Origin: Pseudomonadota bacterium
GTDB taxonomy: Bacteria; Pseudomonadota; Alphaproteobacteria; Rhodobacterales; Rhodobacteraceae
NCBI GenBank assembly: GCA_022573605.1
Contig: JACZTQ010000013.1
Span: forward strand, 1 to 22,565
DNA length: 22,565 nt
Reading direction: 5' to 3'
Positions 1 through 7,087 of this stretch are shown here, piece after piece. The position numbers and the translations under genes were made by a program. Each line of letters begins with the position of its first letter. Position 1 is the first letter of the stretch. The notes under the pieces were generated by a model, which was not told the origin of the DNA, ran no database searches, and saw nothing but the letters and a program-made list of their open reading frames with translations.

Positions 1-449
1 TCACCCGCAACTTCCGCCAGCTCGATATCAAGGTGCCGCTCTACCAGTCGCACGGCGTCGCCTCGAAGAGCTACATCGAGCTTGCCGGGGAGGCGGCGGA
101 GGGCGTGCGCCTGCCCGCCTCGGCGCTGCTGGTCGCCAGCATGCTGGCCGACGACGACCCGCAGAAAGCGGTCGTGGTCGGCTATCGCGACGCCTACGAG
201 GCGGCCACCGGCAACCCGGTCTCGACCTTCGGCGGCCACGCCTATGACGCCTTCCACATGCTGGTGGCGGCGATCGAGCGGGCCGGGTCCGCCGACCCGG
301 CGGCGATCCGCGCCGAGCTCGAGAAGACCTCGGGCTTCATGGGCACCGCCGGCGAGGTGAACATGTCGCCGAGCGACCATCTCGGCCTCGACCTGACCGC
401 CTTCCGGATGCTCGAGATCAAGGGCGGTGAGTGGACCATCGTCGAGTAA
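1..449 (+). CDS. livK: Branched-chain amino acid (Liv/Urt-type) ABC transporter substrate-binding protein, C-terminal part
   Basis: The reading frame is open from the left edge (first full codon at 3) to a stop at 447-449, giving about 148 residues, so the 5' part of the gene lies outside the window. Features typical of the C-terminal lobe of type I periplasmic binding proteins (Peripla_BP_6/LivK family) are visible: a VPLYQSHG segment, a FGGHAYDAF segment, an alpha-helical stretch ending in an 'IRAELEKTSGFMGTAGEV' type sequence, and a closing 'FRMLEIKGGEWTIVE'. These proteins bind the substrate in the periplasm and deliver it to a LivHM permease. Genes for exactly such a permease and its two ATPases follow on the same strand, which fixes the role. 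The ligand cannot be read from the fragment; branched-chain amino acids, amides or urea are all possible for this family. A GTG at 33 is only an internal in-frame codon, not the true start. Confidence 0.9.
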   Translation, partial: TRNFRQLDIKVPLYQSHGVASKSYIELAGEAAEGVRLPASALLVASMLADDDPQKAVVVGYRDAYEAATGNPVSTFGGHAYDAFHMLVAAIERAGSADPAAIRAELEKTSGFMGTAGEVNMSPSDHLGLDLTAFRMLEIKGGEWTIVE

Positions 450-458
450 CGGTCTTTG

Positions 459-483
459 GGCGGGGCGTTGCGCGCGCCCCGCC
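459..483 (+). terminator. GC-rich stem-loop after the binding-protein gene, possible attenuator
   Basis: Nine bases (GGCGGGGCG, 459-467) pair perfectly with 475-483 around a 7-base loop, starting ten bases after the livK stop codon. There is no run of T after the stem, so it is not a classical intrinsic terminator. A hairpin here would suit an attenuator or mRNA-stability element that keeps the binding protein more abundant than the downstream membrane components. That role is inferred from the arrangement. Confidence 0.5.
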
Positions 484-545
484 GTTAGAGCCTTACCGGT
501 GATCCCTGCCGCGCCCGGCAGCATCGTCACAGCCCTCTCCCCCGG

Positions 546-568
546 CCCCTCTCCCGGAGGGAGAGGGG
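546..568. repeat. REP-like perfect palindrome (CCCCTCTCCC / GGGAGAGGGG)
   Basis: A perfect 10-base inverted repeat (546-555 and 559-568) surrounds a 3-base loop (GGA), preceded by a related half-copy CCCTCTCCCCC at about 533-543. Sequences of this CCCTCTCCC...GGGAGAGGG type are common intergenic palindromes in proteobacterial genomes. It lies between livK and livH and may be an inserted repetitive element or add to transcript folding. Confidence 0.6.
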
Positions 569-625
569 GGCGCTAGCGGCCGGGGCGGCACGATTGGCGG
601 GCCGGACCCGGCCGCGGAGGACGAG

Positions 626-1498
626 ATGTCCGAACTGCTGCAATTCCTGCTGTCCGGGATCACCGTGGGCGCGGTCTACGCCCTCGTCGCGCTGGGCTTC
701 ACCATCATCTTCAACGCCTCCGGCGTGATAAACTTCGCCCAGGGCGAGTTCGTCATGCTGGGCGGCATGAGCACGGTGTTCCTGCTCGACGCCGGGGTGC
801 CGATGCTGCCCGCCGCGGTGGCCGCCATCGCGATCGCCTGCGCCGTCGGCATCGCGCTGAACAAGCTGGCGATCCAGCCCGCCCGCGGGGCCTCGGTGGT
901 GACCCTGATCATCATCACCATCGGCGCCTCGATCTTCCTGCGCGGCGCCGCCCAGATCGTCTTCGACAAGCAGATCCACCGCTTCGAAAGCTTCTCCGGC
1001 GACGAGCCCTTCGTGATCGGCGGCGCCACCATCCTGCCGCAGAGCCTGTGGGTGATGGCCGGCGCCGTGGCGGTCTTTGCCGGGCTCTATCTCTTCTTCA
1101 CCCGCTCGCTGCTGGGCAAGGCCGTGCTGGCCACCGCCAACAACCCGCTGGCGGCAAGGCTGGTGGGGGTGAACACCAACTTCGTGATGACGCTCAGCTT
1201 CGCGATGTCGGCGGCGATCGGCGCCTTCGCCGGGGTGCTGGTCACGCCGATCACCCTGACCAGCTACGACATCGGCATCGCCCTGGCGCTGAAGGGCTTC
1301 GCCGCCGCCGTGCTGGGCGGCATGGGCAACCCCTTCGGGGCGCTGGTCGGCGGGCTGCTGGTCGGCCTGATCGAGGCGATGACGGCGGGCTATATCAGCT
1401 CCGCCTACAAGGATGCCGCCGCCTTCATCGTCATCCTGGCGGTATTGTTCGTGATGCCGCACGGCATTTTCGGGCGGGCAACGGTCGAGCGGGTCTGA
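626..1498 (+). CDS. livH: Liv-type ABC transporter inner-membrane permease LivH
   Basis: This 290-residue polytopic membrane protein is one of two permease subunits of a high-affinity branched-chain amino acid (or related amide) importer. It contains the LivH-type signature GVINFAQGEFVMLGG at about residues 33-47, several hydrophobic segments, a cytoplasmic coupling-loop region (about 'LATANNPLAARLVGVNT'), and the conserved 'LKGFAAAVLGGMGNPFGALVGG' stretch near the C-terminus. Length is normal for the family. The ATG at 626 is supported by a GGAGG ribosome-binding site at 616-620 with 5-base spacing. LivM begins 3 bases after its stop, so the two permeases are co-translated. An amide or urea transporter (Urt type) is the main alternative and cannot be excluded by eye. 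Confidence 0.93.
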   Translation: MSELLQFLLSGITVGAVYALVALGFTIIFNASGVINFAQGEFVMLGGMSTVFLLDAGVPMLPAAVAAIAIACAVGIALNKLAIQPARGASVVTLIIITIGASIFLRGAAQIVFDKQIHRFESFSGDEPFVIGGATILPQSLWVMAGAVAVFAGLYLFFTRSLLGKAVLATANNPLAARLVGVNTNFVMTLSFAMSAAIGAFAGVLVTPITLTSYDIGIALALKGFAAAVLGGMGNPFGALVGGLLVGLIEAMTAGYISSAYKDAAAFIVILAVLFVMPHGIFGRATVERV

Positions 1499-1501
1499 GC
1501 G

Positions 1502-2461
1502 GTGCGGACCCTGTCGCCGAAGTACGCCACCCTGATCGCGCTGATCGCGCTGATCGCGCTGGCGCCGCTGTTCTTCCCGAGCACCTTCTACTACCGCATC
1601 GGGGCGCTGATTTTCATCAACGGGCTGGCGGTGATCGGGCTGGTGGTGCTGATCGGCTACGCCGGGCAGATCAGCCTGGGCCACGCCGGGTTTGCCGGCA
1701 TCGGCGCCTACGCCTGCGCCCTCGGCCCGATCCATCTCGGGCTGGCGCCGGTCTTGAGCCTGGTCCTCGGCGCCGTGCTGTCGGGCGCGATCGCCTGGCT
1801 GGTCGGGCGGCCGATCCTGCGCCTGCGCGGCCACTACCTGGCGGTGGCGACGCTGGGCTTCGGCATCCTGATCTACATAGTGCTGAACAACGAGGCCCAA
1901 CTGACCGGCGGCCCGGACGGCATGCCGGTCGAGGGCCTGGGCCTGCGCGGGCTGCTCGAATCGGCCGGTTTCGCGGTCAAGGCCTCCAAGCTCTGGTACT
2001 GGCTCGCGGCCCTGGTGATGCTGGCCGGCGCGCTGCTGGCGCTGAACCTCCACGACAGCCCGACCGGCCGGGCGCTGCGCTCGCTGCACGACTCGGAGGT
2101 GGCGGCCCACACGGTCGGCATCGATGTCGCCCGATACAAACTGACCGCCTTCGTGATCTCGGCCGTCTACGCCTCGGTGGCGGGCTCGCAGATCGCCCTG
2201 ATGAACGAGTTCGTCTCGCCCGATATCGCCGGCTTCCTGCACTCGATCGAGCTTTTGACCATGACCGTGCTGGGGGGGGCGGCGATGGTCTTCGGGGCGG
2301 TGATCGGGGCCACCATCCTGACCGCGCTGCCCCAGGTGCTGACCGCGCTTCAGGACTTCGAGCATATCGTGCTGGGCCTGATCATGATGCTGGTGATGAT
2401 CTTCATGCCCGAGGGGCTGGTGCCCAGCCTGGCCCGGCTGGTGCGCCGGAGGCCGCGATGA
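1502..2461 (+). CDS. livM: Liv-type ABC transporter inner-membrane permease LivM
   Basis: This 319-residue polytopic membrane protein is the second permease subunit, pairing with LivH. The LivM signature GQISLGHAGF is at residues 55-64, and the ATPase-coupling region (a 'LRSLHDSEVAAHTVGIDV' type sequence) is at about 195-215. The family-typical 'TVLGGAAMVFGAVIGA' stretch is present toward the C-terminus, followed by a 'MMLVMIFMPEGL' ending. The start chosen is GTG at 1502, 3 bases after the livH stop, and the stop overlaps the livG start in an ATGA arrangement. The first transmembrane segment is encoded by three perfect 9-base tandem repeats (1532-1558, giving LIALIALIAL), and an 8-G run lies at 2272-2279; both are slippage-prone but in frame here. 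Confidence 0.93.
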   Translation: MRTLSPKYATLIALIALIALAPLFFPSTFYYRIGALIFINGLAVIGLVVLIGYAGQISLGHAGFAGIGAYACALGPIHLGLAPVLSLVLGAVLSGAIAWLVGRPILRLRGHYLAVATLGFGILIYIVLNNEAQLTGGPDGMPVEGLGLRGLLESAGFAVKASKLWYWLAALVMLAGALLALNLHDSPTGRALRSLHDSEVAAHTVGIDVARYKLTAFVISAVYASVAGSQIALMNEFVSPDIAGFLHSIELLTMTVLGGAAMVFGAVIGATILTALPQVLTALQDFEHIVLGLIMMLVMIFMPEGLVPSLARLVRRRPR

Positions 2462-3246
2462 GCCTGCTCTCGGTGACCGGGCTCGGCATCGGGTTCGGCG
2501 GGCTGACCGCCGTCGGCAAGGTCGATTTCTCGGTCGAGCCGGGCGAGATCGTCTCGCTGATCGGCCCCAACGGCGCCGGCAAGACGACGCTGTTCAACAT
2601 GATCTCGGGGCTCTACCTGCCGGACCGCGGCCGGGTCACCCTGGACGGCGAGGACGTCACCGCGATGGCGCCGCATCGTCTCGCCGCCCGCGGCCTGTCG
2701 CGCACCTTCCAGAACCTCCAGGTGTTCCTGCGGATGACGGTGCTGGAGAACGTGATGGCCGGGCGTCACCTGGCCGAGCGCGGCCCGATCCTCGCCGACC
2801 TGCTCGCCCTGCCCGGCTCGCGCCGGCGCAGCCGCGCGACCGAGGCGGCGGCGCGCAAGCTGCTGGCCCGGGTCGGGCTCGAGCGCGGCGCCGAGAGGGA
2901 CGCCTCGGAGCTGCCCTACGGCGCCCTGAAACGGCTCGAGATCGCCCGGGCGCTGGCGTCCGGGCCCCGGCTGCTGCTGCTCGACGAGCCGGCGGCGGGC
3001 TGCAACGCGGTCGAGACCGGGGAGGTCGATCAACTGATCGCCCGGATCGCCGGCGAGGGCATCGCCATCCTGCTGGTCGAGCACGACATGAAGCTGGTGA
3101 TGAAGATCTCGAACCACATCATCGTGCTGGACCACGGCGAGAAGATCGCCGAGGGCGCGCCCGGCGAGGTGGCGCGCAACCCGAAGGTCATCGAGGCCTA
3201 CCTGGGTTCCCAGGGTGGCAAGGAGGCGGCCGGTGCTCTCGATTGA
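2458..3246 (+). CDS. livG: Liv-type ABC transporter ATP-binding protein LivG
   Basis: This 262-residue cytoplasmic ATPase powers the LivHM importer. Walker A GPNGAGKT is at residues 36-43, the Q-loop glutamine in TFQNLQVF near residue 85, the signature motif LPYGALKRLE at 152-161, Walker B LLLLDEP at 172-178, and the switch histidine in LLVEHDM near 209. The LivG-type form of the signature (YG..KRLEIARAL rather than LSGGQ) and the longer insert between Q-loop and signature separate it from LivF. The ATG overlaps the livM stop by 4 bases (ATGA). Its 3' end overlaps the livF start region, so the unit H-M-G-F is translationally coupled. Confidence 0.94.
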   Translation: MSLLSVTGLGIGFGGLTAVGKVDFSVEPGEIVSLIGPNGAGKTTLFNMISGLYLPDRGRVTLDGEDVTAMAPHRLAARGLSRTFQNLQVFLRMTVLENVMAGRHLAERGPILADLLALPGSRRRSRATEAAARKLLARVGLERGAERDASELPYGALKRLEIARALASGPRLLLLDEPAAGCNAVETGEVDQLIARIAGEGIAILLVEHDMKLVMKISNHIIVLDHGEKIAEGAPGEVARNPKVIEAYLGSQGGKEAAGALD

Positions 3247-3934
3247 GGGATTGCGCAGCAAATACGGCCGCATCGAGGTGCTGCATGGCATCGATCTCGA
3301 GGTCGGATCGGGCGAGATCGTCACCGTCGTCGGCGCCAACGGGGCCGGCAAGACCACGCTGTTGCGCTGTCTTTCCGGGGTCCAGCCCGTCGCCGCCGGG
3401 ACGATCACCTTCCGGGGCGAGGACATCTCGCGCCTGCCCGCCCACCGCCGTGTCGGGCTCGGGCTGGCCCAGTCGCCCGAGGGGCGCCAGATCTTCACCA
3501 ACCTGACGGTCGAGGACAACCTGCGCCTCGGCGCCTACCTCTACAGCGACGACCGGGTCGACACCGACATGGCCGACGCCTTCGCGATGTTCCCGGTGCT
3601 CCGGGAGAAGCGCAACCTGAACGCGGGCGGCCTGTCGGGCGGCCAGCAGCAGATGCTCGCCATCGCCCGGGCCCTGATGGCGCGCCCGGTCTGCCTGTTG
3701 CTGGACGAGCCGAGCATGGGGCTGGCGCCGATCCTGGTCGATCAGATCCTCGAGGTGGTCAAAAACCTGCGCAGCCTTGAGGTCACGACGCTGCTGGTCG
3801 AGCAGAACGCTTTTGCGGCGCTGTCGATCGCCGATCGCGGCTATGTGATGGAGACCGGGCGCATCACCATGTCCGGCCCGGCCGAGGAGCTGATCGCCGA
3901 CCCGCGCGTGCGCGCGGCCTATCTGGGGATCTGA
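3233..3934 (+). CDS. livF: Liv-type ABC transporter ATP-binding protein LivF
   Basis: This 233-residue ATPase is the partner of LivG. Walker A GANGAGKT is at residues 34-41, signature LSGGQQQ at 134-140, Walker B LLLDEP at 155-160, and the switch region LLVEQNAFAAL at about 187-197. The LivF-specific 'LAQSPEGRQIFTNLTVEDNL' region is at about 78-97. I chose GTG at 3233 because AAGGAGG at 3220-3226 sits 6 bases upstream. A GTG at 3215 in the same frame would add six residues but lies upstream of that ribosome-binding site. The gene overlaps the end of livG by 14 bases and closes the transporter operon. Confidence 0.93.
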   Translation: MLSIEGLRSKYGRIEVLHGIDLEVGSGEIVTVVGANGAGKTTLLRCLSGVQPVAAGTITFRGEDISRLPAHRRVGLGLAQSPEGRQIFTNLTVEDNLRLGAYLYSDDRVDTDMADAFAMFPVLREKRNLNAGGLSGGQQQMLAIARALMARPVCLLLDEPSMGLAPILVDQILEVVKNLRSLEVTTLLVEQNAFAALSIADRGYVMETGRITMSGPAEELIADPRVRAAYLGI

Positions 3935-3984
3935 GCGACCCAGGGGGGCGAAGCGTTGCCCATGCAGAGCCCGGCCCGGCAACC

Positions 3985-4068
3985 CGTAGGGTGCGCATTT
4001 TGCGCACCGCTCATGTGGGTTGGGGCGGGGGTGGTGCGGGCGGTGGTGCGCAGAATGCGCACCCTACG
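3985..4068. repeat. REP-like inverted repeat pair (GTAGGGTGCGCA type)
   Basis: Two 24-base arms, 3985-4008 and 4045-4068, are inverted copies with a single mismatch. Each arm also folds on itself (GGTGCGCA-TTT-TGCGCACC in the left arm). The spacer of 36 bases is G-rich. This GTAGGGTGCGCA...TGCGCACC palindrome is a recurrent intergenic repeat in many Proteobacteria. It fills most of the 266-base gap between livF and the hydrolase gene; nothing else is evident in that gap. It may also act as a bidirectional end of transcription for the liv operon. Confidence 0.75.
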
Positions 4069-4200
4069 CGATGCCCGGTCATGCAACTGTGGATTTCAAT
4101 CCGGCGTAAGTGGGCCGCCCCTCATCCGGCAGGTGCAACCGCCGCAGAATCGGATAGACTGCGCGCCAATGCAACGCAGCGGGCGGGAGCAAGAACGGTC

Positions 4201-4869
4201 ATGGTCGAACTGCAAGCAGGCGACGGGCACACATTCGGGGCCTATCGGGCGCAACCCGACGGCGACATTCGCGCCGGGCTGGTCGTCATTCAGGAGATAT
4301 TCGGCGTCAACAGCCATATCCGCAACGTCGCCGACCGTTTTGCGGCGGCGGGCTTCGATGCCCTCGCGCCGGCGCTGTTCGACCGCGCCGAGCGCGGCTT
4401 GGAGCTTGGCTATCAGCCCGACGATATCGACCGCGGGCGCGCGGTGCGGGGGCAGCTATCGAATGACCAGGCGCTGCTCGATGTGGATGCGGCGATCGGG
4501 TTTCTGGCCCAAACCGGGCGGCCGGTTGCCGTGGTCGGCTATTGCTGGGGCGGCTCGCTGGCCTGGGCGGCGGCGACCCGGCTGCAAGGACTGGCCGGAG
4601 CAATCTGCTACTACGGCGGCGAGATCGCGAAGATGGCGGACGAGCTGCCGCTCTGCCCGGTGATGCTGCATTTCGGCAAGACCGATCACTCGATACCGAT
4701 GGAGGACGTCGAGACCGTGCGGGCGAAGCATCCCACCTTGCCGCTGTACACCTACTCCGCGGGGCATGGTTTCAGTTGCGACGAGCGTGGGTCCTTCCAT
4801 GCCCTCAGCGCGGAGGTGGCGCTCAACCGGACCGTGGAGTTCCTCAACACCCATACCGGCGGCGGCTGA
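4201..4869 (+). CDS. Dienelactone hydrolase family protein (alpha/beta hydrolase)
   Basis: This 222-residue cytoplasmic protein has the length and catalytic set of dienelactone hydrolases. These open lactone rings (for example 4-carboxymethylenebut-2-en-4-olide to maleylacetate); the family also includes enzymes with other or unknown substrates. Visible residues are Glu32 in IQEIFGVN, nucleophile Cys115 in GYCWGGS, Asp162 in GKTDHSIP, and His189 in AGHGFSC. The nucleophile is cysteine, as in true dienelactone hydrolases, not serine. The frame stays open upstream to 3991, but that extension runs through the inverted repeat, so I chose ATG at 4201, which has GGGAG about 12 bases upstream. No other catechol-degradation gene is nearby, so the natural substrate is unknown. 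It stands alone between two palindromic repeats. Confidence 0.88.
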   Translation: MVELQAGDGHTFGAYRAQPDGDIRAGLVVIQEIFGVNSHIRNVADRFAAAGFDALAPALFDRAERGLELGYQPDDIDRGRAVRGQLSNDQALLDVDAAIGFLAQTGRPVAVVGYCWGGSLAWAAATRLQGLAGAICYYGGEIAKMADELPLCPVMLHFGKTDHSIPMEDVETVRAKHPTLPLYTYSAGHGFSCDERGSFHALSAEVALNRTVEFLNTHTGGG

Positions 4870-4889
4870 GTGCGTTTACACAGGTAGAG

Positions 4890-4978
4890 CCACGTCATGC
4901 TCGTGCTTGACACGGGCATCCAGTTCTTACGCGGTGAATTCAAGGACTGGATTGCCGGATCAAGTCCGGCAATGACAA
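4890..4978. repeat. Alphaproteobacterial-type double-hairpin palindromic repeat
   Basis: Two adjacent stem-loops are present. The first pairs ATGCTCGTG (4897-4905) with 4911-4919 around CTTGA, with one G-T position. The second pairs ATTGCCGGA (4951-4959) perfectly with 4965-4973 around TCAAG. The outer ends read CGTCATGC and GGCAATGACA, the ends I associate with a very common intergenic repeat of alphaproteobacterial genomes. It occupies most of the 123 bases between two convergent genes and could serve as a transcription end for both. Confidence 0.75.
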
Positions 4979-4992
4979 CTTGGAGTGCGACT

Positions 4993-6384
4993 CTATTCGA
5001 ATGGAGATCGCTCCAGAAACGCCTGCAAGTTGATCACCGCCCAGAGCCGGGCGGAATGGTCTTTCTTGCCGCTCCGGTGCTCCGACCAGAGCGTCTCCAC
5101 GGCTCGGGGACTAACCAGATCGTGCCGGCGCAAGGCCGCCCCCGAGAGCAGGTCGCCGGCCCAGTCGCGCAGCGGCGCGCGCAGCCAGTCCCCGATCGGC
5201 ACCGCGAAGCCCTGCTTGGGCCGCTCGATCATGCCGCGCGGCACATATTTGTAGAGCACCTGGCGCAGCAGGTGCTTGCCCTGCCCGCCGGCCAGTTTCA
5301 TGCCCATCGGCAGCGACCAGGCGAATTCGGCGACGCGGTGATCCATCAGCGGCACCCGGGCCTCGAGCGAGACCGCCATCGAGGCCCGGTCGACCTTGGT
5401 CAGGATATCGTCCGCCAGGTAGGTCATGGCGTCGAGATACTGCATCCGCTCGACCGGATCGGGGCAGAGCGCCCCGGCCTCGTCCCAGGCGCTGCCCCAG
5501 GTCTCGCGGGCGCCCGGGACGACATCCTCCGGGGCGGCCCAGGCGGACACCACATGGCGGTAGAAATCTTGCGGCCCGGCGCCGATCGCAGCGGCGAATT
5601 TGCGCGCCTTCTCGCCGGCTTGCGGCAGCGACGGCATCAGGTGGGGCCACAGCCGCGCCGGAACCGCGCCGAGCCCGCCCGCCAGGACGCGGCGCACCGG
5701 TCCCGGCAAGGCCCAGATCCGGCGCAGCCGCCCGGCCGCCTCGATGTAGCGGTTGTAGCCGGCGAAGAGCTCGTCGCCGCCGTCGCCCGACAGCGCCACC
5801 GTGACCTGTTCGCGGGTCATGCGCGAGACCAGCCAGGTCGGTATCTGCGAGGCGTCGGCGAACGGCTCGTCGTAGATCTGCGGCAGTTTCGGGATCACCT
5901 CCCTCGCCTCTTCGGGGGTCAGGATCAGTTCGTGATGCTCGGTGCCGAGATGGGCGGCCACGGCCCGCGCGTGCCTGGCCTCGTCGTAGCCGGACTGGCG
6001 GAACCCGATGGTGAAGGTCTTCACCGGCCGGTCGGACTGCGCCTGCATCAGCGCCGTGACGGTGGAACTGTCGACCCCGCCGGAGAGAAAGGCGCCGAGC
6101 GGCACGTCGGCGACCATGCGCCGGCGCACCGCATCGCGCAGCAGGTCGTCCAGCGCCTCGACCGCCTCCGCCTCGCTGCCGGCAAAGGGTGCCGCATGCG
6201 CGGCGCGGACAACGTCGGCCAGCCGCCACCAGGCCCGCAGCTCGGGCGCGCCGCCCGGCGATATCTCCAGCAGATGCCCGGCTTCGAGCTTGCGCGCGGC
6301 CATACCGCCATAGAGGACCGGCTTGATGGTCACGAGATGGACGATATCCGGCTTCAGCCGGCGGAAAGTGCGTAGATCTCCCAA
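4993..6384 (-). CDS. asnB: Asparagine synthase C-terminal domain protein lacking the glutaminase domain, fused to a glycosyltransferase remnant
   Basis: The frame encodes the ATP-dependent synthetase half of an AsnB-type amidotransferase. The PP-loop SGGVDSS lies about 25 codons after 'LRDAVRRRMVADVPLGAFL', with TFTIGF, the 'YDEPFADASQIPTWLVS' region, and GDGGDELFAGYNRY downstream; the C-terminus looks native. The family is normally about 550-650 residues with an N-terminal Cys2 glutaminase domain. Here only about 435 residues of AsnB remain (from KLEAGHLLEIS, just after 6292). Upstream of that junction the frame continues into 'RRLKPDIVHLVTIKPVLYGG', which is glycosyltransferase sequence. 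Possible starts are ATG at 6303 (436 residues) or TTG at 6384 (463 residues). Without the glutaminase it could at best use free ammonia; more likely it is a decaying gene. AsnB-like proteins are common in exopolysaccharide loci. Confidence 0.85.
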   Translation of the reverse strand: MGDLRTFRRLKPDIVHLVTIKPVLYGGMAARKLEAGHLLEISPGGAPELRAWWRLADVVRAAHAAPFAGSEAEAVEALDDLLRDAVRRRMVADVPLGAFLSGGVDSSTVTALMQAQSDRPVKTFTIGFRQSGYDEARHARAVAAHLGTEHHELILTPEEAREVIPKLPQIYDEPFADASQIPTWLVSRMTREQVTVALSGDGGDELFAGYNRYIEAAGRLRRIWALPGPVRRVLAGGLGAVPARLWPHLMPSLPQAGEKARKFAAAIGAGPQDFYRHVVSAWAAPEDVVPGARETWGSAWDEAGALCPDPVERMQYLDAMTYLADDILTKVDRASMAVSLEARVPLMDHRVAEFAWSLPMGMKLAGGQGKHLLRQVLYKYVPRGMIERPKQGFAVPIGDWLRAPLRDWAGDLLSGAALRRHDLVSPRAVETLWSEHRSGKKDHSARLWAVINLQAFLERSPFE

Positions 6385-6623
6385 AAACTGCGCAACTCCG
6401 CGACCGGATTGGTCTTGTGCCGATGCGTGCCGAGCCGGTGGAGATGAAACCCAGACCCGGCAAGTTCCCGCTCCGACGCGATATCCATGGGAGCGGCGAT
6501 ATGCACCTCATAACCTGCTTCAACCGCCGCCAGCATCACCGGAAGGCGGTGCGAAATTAGAAAATCCAGGTCATTGATCACGAACAGGAGGCGGCCCGCA
6601 CGGAACCGGCAATCGCGGCCCAT
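6292..6623 (-). pseudogene. Truncated, frameshifted GT4 glycosyltransferase N-terminus (head A)
   Basis: From ATG at 6623 the frame encodes GRLLFVINDLDFLISHRLPV, then GYEVHIAAP, then 'TNPVAELRSFWEIY', the N-terminal domain of a GT4-type glycosyltransferase. This frame ends at 6354-6356. The family sequence resumes in the next frame as RRLKPDIVHLVTIKPVLYGG, down to about 6292, where AsnB sequence takes over. One missing base explains the shift, either at the T5 run (minus strand; 6383-6387) or at the T3 run (6365-6367). About 110 of the usual 370 or more residues are left, and the nucleotide-sugar-binding domain is absent. The gene starts 14 bases after the lipoprotein stop on the same strand. 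A -1 ribosomal slip at T-TTT-TGG is a less likely way to read through. Confidence 0.75.
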
Positions 6624-6637
6624 GCGGGTCTGCCGGT

Positions 6638-7087
6638 TCAGTCGCCTCCCTGATTGTTACCACCCGAGTTACCCGGATCCCCATCTGGATCCCCTTCAGA
6701 GCCGTTGCCACGACCAGCATCGTTGCCGCCGCCTTCGCCGCCGCTGCCGCTGCTGCTGCCGGCGCTGCCGCTGCCATCGTTACCATCCTGTCCGCGGTCC
6801 CCCGCTCCCGGCGAAGGCCCGCCCGACAGCGCACCGACCGGCCGCTCGAGCAGACATGCGATATCCCAGGCCAAGCACTCATCAACGGATTGGCTTGCCA
6901 TGGCGCGGGTCTGCCGCGCCGTATTTCCCGCGCCATCGGGAGCGCCGCCCGAGGTTCCGGTAACCGCACATGCGCCAAGAACCCCGATGGTGGACGATAG
7001 CAGGATCAACTTGAGCGGCCGCGCGAATTTGAACGCCCAATATTTCCCGATAACGTCACGCCGGATAAGCTTAGAACGAGTTGTCAT
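6638..7087 (-). CDS. Putative lipoprotein with Gly/Asp/Ser-rich low-complexity tail
   Basis: I do not recognise this protein. From ATG at 7087 it has 149 residues: a basic N-region (TTRSKLIRR...), a hydrophobic stretch LKLILLSSTIGVLGAC, and a good lipobox (LGAC) with Cys40 as the predicted lipidated residue. A short middle part with two more cysteines (SVDECLAWDIACLLERPVG) follows. The last 60 or so residues are almost only Gly, Asp, Ser, Asn and Pro. It would be exported and anchored in a membrane. In-frame ATGs at 7123 and 7153 are alternatives giving longer signal regions, and no strong ribosome-binding site decides between them. The tail is acidic and could be disordered or cation-binding, but that is speculation. 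It sits just upstream of the GT4 head, in an island of lower GC than its surroundings. Confidence 0.6.
   Translation of the reverse strand: MTTRSKLIRRDVIGKYWAFKFARPLKLILLSSTIGVLGACAVTGTSGGAPDGAGNTARQTRAMASQSVDECLAWDIACLLERPVGALSGGPSPGAGDRGQDGNDGSGSAGSSSGSGGEGGGNDAGRGNGSEGDPDGDPGNSGGNNQGGD

Noticed and set aside
527..2365. Minus-strand open frame of 612 codons across livH and livM
   Set aside because: Composition is almost only Arg, Gln, Gly, Asp, Ala and His, typical of antisense of GC-rich genes; plus-strand frames there encode clear Liv permeases.
1048..3246. 732-codon frame running into livG
   Set aside because: Upstream of 2458 it is a shadow frame of livH and livM with Arg/Gly/Ala-rich nonsense composition; LivG homology starts at 2458.
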